Shown in pieces: positions 5,475 through 7,450 of a DNA stretch of 7,450 nt (the first letter of the stretch is position 1; every line of letters starts with the position of its first letter). Below the pieces are notes generated by a model, which was given only the letters and a program-made list of their open reading frames with translations, was not told where the DNA came from and searched no databases. The stretch spans positions 1 through 7,450 of the forward strand of contig DVMB01000003.1 in the NCBI GenBank assembly GCA_018715225.1, given 5' to 3'. This DNA is from Candidatus Onthoplasma faecigallinarum. Its GTDB lineage: Bacteria > Bacillota > Clostridia > Christensenellales > UBA1242. The position numbers and the translations under genes were made by a program.

Positions 5475-6455
5475 ATGAAAAAATATAAAATTTTTGATGA
5501 TATAGTTTTGTCTAAGTCTGTCTGCCTCATTGGACATCTTGAGCCAGACGCAGACGCTTTGTGCAGTATGGTGGTGCTAAGAGATTTTTTAATGCGCTAT
5601 TTTAATATCAAAGTAGTTGATATGTTTGCGGATTGTGATAAATTACCCGAAAATTATTATCCAATTCTAGAAAATTTGAAATTAAACAAACCATTAAAAA
5701 AATATGAAGTTGCCATAATGATGGATACTCCTAATTTGGATAGATTGGGTAAGTTTAAAGAGTTGTTTGAAAATGCAAAAAAGCGAATAGTAATAGATCA
5801 TCACAAAACTAATACAAAGCCCGGAGACATAAATTTGGTTGAGGAAGTCAGTTCGACTTGTGAAATTGTGTATAATATTTTGATGTCCTATAAATACATA
5901 ATATCAAAATCAAATTTAGGAAGAATCTATGCGGGAATAATTACGGACACAAATAATTTTGTTGTTGGTAATTTTGATTCAAAAACTCTTGATATTGCTA
6001 GCAAATGCATGAAATTTATTGATTATAAGAAAATTTATAAAAATTTTTTAGGCAACAATACATTGAGAAATATGAATCTATTATCTTTAGCCATTCAAAA
6101 CATTATAACTTTAGAGGACGGGAAAATAATAATAACCCATATTACTCACGATCAAGCCAGAAGACAAAGAGCTCATTTCAATGATTATATGGGGATAATC
6201 AACAAACTCAGCACGATTTCAGGAAGTAAACTTATTCTTTTCGTTTATCCTAGGGAAGATGAATACTATGTCAGCATGAGAGCTGATGTTGGGTATGACG
6301 TCGCAACTATAGCAAAAAAATATGGAGGAGGCGGGCATGCAGGGGCTGCGGCCTTTATCAGTAATAAAGATTTGAAAGAAATAGAAAAAGAAGTATTGAT
6401 AGAATTTTTCGATCAAATCAAAAAACCAAGCAAAATATCTACAAAAATATTTTAA
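5475..6455 (+). CDS. DHH/DHHA1 phosphoesterase, NrnA-type (nano-RNase / PAP phosphatase)
   Basis: 326 residues, the usual length for the NrnA group. These manganese-dependent cytoplasmic enzymes degrade 2-5 nt RNA ends and, in several members, dephosphorylate pAp; some relatives hydrolyse cyclic dinucleotide products. Visible: motif I GHLEPDADALCS (20-31; H21, D25, D27; PDAD where PDGD is usual), motif II DTPNLDR (84-90), motif III DHHKTN (108-113), motif IV TDTNNF (157-162, D158), then a linker and the DHHA1 substrate domain ending in RADVGYDVATIAKKYGGGGH and AGAAAF (269-294), the typical GGGGHxxAA signature. No membrane segment, CBS or PAS domain is present, which argues against GdpP/DhhP-like membrane phosphodiesterases. 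It is monocistronic, starting from its own extended -10 promoter and ending at a shared terminator, and reads away from the DnaA boxes. The family is certain; the exact substrate is not. Confidence 0.9.
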   Translation: MKKYKIFDDIVLSKSVCLIGHLEPDADALCSMVVLRDFLMRYFNIKVVDMFADCDKLPENYYPILENLKLNKPLKKYEVAIMMDTPNLDRLGKFKELFENAKKRIVIDHHKTNTKPGDINLVEEVSSTCEIVYNILMSYKYIISKSNLGRIYAGIITDTNNFVVGNFDSKTLDIASKCMKFIDYKKIYKNFLGNNTLRNMNLLSLAIQNIITLEDGKIIITHITHDQARRQRAHFNDYMGIINKLSTISGSKLILFVYPREDEYYVSMRADVGYDVATIAKKYGGGGHAGAAAFISNKDLKEIEKEVLIEFFDQIKKPSKISTKIF

Positions 6456-6499
6456 AATAAAAAAACTGCGTCTTATTCAAGTGTCGCAGTTTTTTTATT
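6456..6499. terminator. Bidirectional terminator between the DHH gene and parB
   Basis: A perfect 15-bp stem: 6456-6470 pairs with 6485-6499, with a GC core ACTGCG/CGCAGT, flanking A and T tracts and a 14-nt loop. It begins directly after the DHH stop codon. Because the A/T tracts are symmetrical, it offers a T-run in both directions and serves the converging DHH and parB transcripts. GCGTCT is repeated at 6467-6472 and 6505-6510. Confidence 0.9.
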
Positions 6500-6539
6500 T
6501 TTTTGCGTCTCTAAAATATATTGCGCTAATTGTATTTTT

Positions 6540-7424
6540 TTAACGACGCAATATTATATCATACAGACGATCCAAGTCGTCTTGTGAATAATAATCTATG
6601 TAGATTCTACCTTTTTTGTCATTTCCTATTACATTTACTTTTGTTCCCAATTTACGTTGTAATTCACTGATAAAATCTTGTAGTTCTTCGCTAGGAAGTT
6701 TAGGCAGTTTCTTTTTCTTTTTATTTCCTAGTATGGCATCGACCTCTTTTTCTAAGTCTCTTACGGTCAATTTGTCTTTAGCAATTTTCTTGGCCAACAT
6801 CAGTTGAAGAGCATAATCGGTAACTGCAACTAATATTTTGGCATGCCCAAATGAAACTTTTCCTTTTTCTACTAATTCCAGAACTTCTGGATATAAAGAT
6901 AAAATCCTCAATGAGTTTGCTATGGCAGAACGAGATTTTCCTAATCTTTCAGCCACTTTTTCCTGGGTTAATCCGTATTCGTCCATCAATTTTTTTATTC
7001 CTTTAGCTACTTCTACTGGATTTAGATCTTCCCTTTGTAAATTTTCGATTATGGAGATTTCTGCTATCTGTTTATTTGTATAATTTTTTACTATAGCATC
7101 AATTTCTTTCAGTCCACATATTTTGCTGGCTCTATATCTACGTTCTCCAGCTATAATCATATATCCGTCTGGCATTTGATTTACTACGATAGGCTGAATT
7201 AAACCATGTAATTTTATACTTTCTGCCAATTCATTTAAACTTTCTTTATCAAAAGTCTTTCTTGGCTGATTTGGATTAGTATATATCTTGTTTATATCGA
7301 TTTTTTCTACATCGCCATGCCTCATGTCGTATTTAGTAACTGATTGATTTGAATTTGTTTCCTCATTTTCGCTGTCATACACTTTTAACAAACTATCTAA
7401 GCCTCTGCCTAAGCTTGGTTTCAT
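6540..7424 (-). CDS. parB: Chromosome-partitioning protein ParB (Spo0J)
   Basis: CTP-dependent DNA clamp that loads at parS sites, spreads, recruits SMC and stimulates the ParA ATPase to segregate origins. 294 residues, normal length. In order: N-terminal SLGRGLDSLL (4-13), the ParA-activating segment; a short linker; the CTP-binding ParB/Srx domain with NPNQPR (50-55), IAGERRYRA (91-99) and ENLQRED (127-133); a helix-turn-helix for parS (GLTQEKVAERLGKSRSAIAN, 151-170); a Lys-rich linker (235-239); and a C-terminal dimerisation region ending GRIYIDYYSQDDLDRLYDIIL (272-292). The ATG is set by the strong ribosome site GGAGGTG at 7429-7435, as expected for a gene following parA in an operon. A parS half-site lies 15 bp upstream, at the window edge. 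It reads toward the DnaA-box cluster, which is uncommon for an origin-proximal gene. Confidence 0.96.
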   Translation of the reverse strand: MKPSLGRGLDSLLKVYDSENEETNSNQSVTKYDMRHGDVEKIDINKIYTNPNQPRKTFDKESLNELAESIKLHGLIQPIVVNQMPDGYMIIAGERRYRASKICGLKEIDAIVKNYTNKQIAEISIIENLQREDLNPVEVAKGIKKLMDEYGLTQEKVAERLGKSRSAIANSLRILSLYPEVLELVEKGKVSFGHAKILVAVTDYALQLMLAKKIAKDKLTVRDLEKEVDAILGNKKKKKLPKLPSEELQDFISELQRKLGTKVNVIGNDKKGRIYIDYYSQDDLDRLYDIILRR

Positions 7425-7450
7425 CTTTCACCTCCGTATTGTTCCACGTG
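7421..7450 (-). CDS. Possible 3' end of parA (partial, edge of window)
   Basis: On the minus strand, a frame open from the window edge encodes HVEQYGGER and stops at TGA (7421-7423), overlapping the parB ATG in an ATGA arrangement typical of coupled genes. ParA normally precedes ParB in an operon, and the GGAGGTG site implies translation of an upstream gene. A second frame ending at TGA 7428-7430 is equally open (RGTIRR). Ten codons cannot identify the gene; the call rests on context alone. Confidence 0.25.
   Translation of the reverse strand, partial: HVEQYGGER
7429..7435 (-). promoter_or_regulatory. Ribosome binding site of parB
   Basis: GGAGGTG on the minus strand, four bases from the ATG (six from the GGAGG core). 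It is the strongest Shine-Dalgarno in the window and contrasts with the three genes that have none. It fixes the parB start. Confidence 0.85.
7440..7450. promoter_or_regulatory. parS centromere site, cut by the window edge
   Basis: The last 11 bases are TGTTCCACGTG, which match the first 11 bases of the 16-bp parS consensus (TGTTNCACGTGAAACA and variants, known from Bacillus and many other bacteria). The core CACGTG is complete; the right half-site lies outside the window. Its position directly upstream of parB and near the DnaA-box cluster is where parS sites are found. Confidence 0.75.

Noticed and set aside
6269..6360. The DHHA1 domain of the phosphoesterase supplying the missing C-Ala function of AlaRS
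   Set aside because: C-Ala and DHHA1 are related folds, but here the domain is fused to a complete DHH catalytic domain with its normal GGGGH motif and is transcribed separately.
6503..6551. Inverted repeat TTGCGTC/GACGCAA around the parB stop
   Set aside because: Short stem with a loop over 30 nt; the neighbouring 15-bp hairpin is sufficient as the terminator.
1..7450. CRISPR array, insertion sequence or phage segment
   Set aside because: No regularly spaced repeats, transposase, terminal inverted repeats or phage genes were seen; all large ORFs are housekeeping or envelope genes.

Overview
This AT-rich bacterial window carries six complete protein genes, one strong candidate for an unrecognised small structured RNA, and a dense DnaA-box cluster that looks like a chromosomal replication origin (oriC). 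UGA acts as a stop: tmk ends with TGA followed by non-homologous sequence, so the code is the standard one. A CwlD-type cell-wall amidase, an NrnA-type DHH phosphoesterase, chromosomal ParB and GGAGG-type ribosome sites suggest a low-GC Gram-positive (Bacillota-like) organism. The short alanyl-tRNA synthetase without its C-terminal domain is a form also common in Patescibacteria, so the phylum is not settled from this sequence.

Layout from left to right. A perfect palindrome at the left edge terminates alaS (minus strand). Upstream of alaS lie back-to-back promoters sharing their -35 region: one for alaS, and a consensus sigma-70-type promoter driving an RNA of about 88 nt (1922-2009) that folds into a compact three-way junction ending in a U-run. 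Next is tmk (thymidylate kinase, minus). It is divergent from a 491-residue membrane-anchored, DUF4097-like beta-repeat protein (plus). That gene converges on a CwlD-like N-acetylmuramoyl-L-alanine amidase (minus) across a strong terminator.

A 450-bp divergent intergenic region follows. It holds six DnaA boxes within 76 bp at helical spacing, flanked by AT-rich repeats. To its right are a DHH/DHHA1 phosphoesterase (plus), a 15-bp-stem bidirectional terminator, and parB (minus). The window ends inside what looks like a parS centromere site (TGTTCCACGTG, cut off) just upstream of parB.

The right half is therefore a replication and segregation locus: DnaA boxes, ParB and a parS half-site lie within about 2.2 kb. 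The left half is housekeeping (tRNA charging, dTMP phosphorylation) plus surface and cell-wall functions. Three of the six genes (DUF4097-like, amidase, DHH) have a -10 box exactly 6 nt before the ATG and no Shine-Dalgarno sequence, which predicts leaderless mRNAs. The alaS, tmk and parB genes have ribosome binding sites. The most novel-looking items are the structured RNA and the leaderless pattern.
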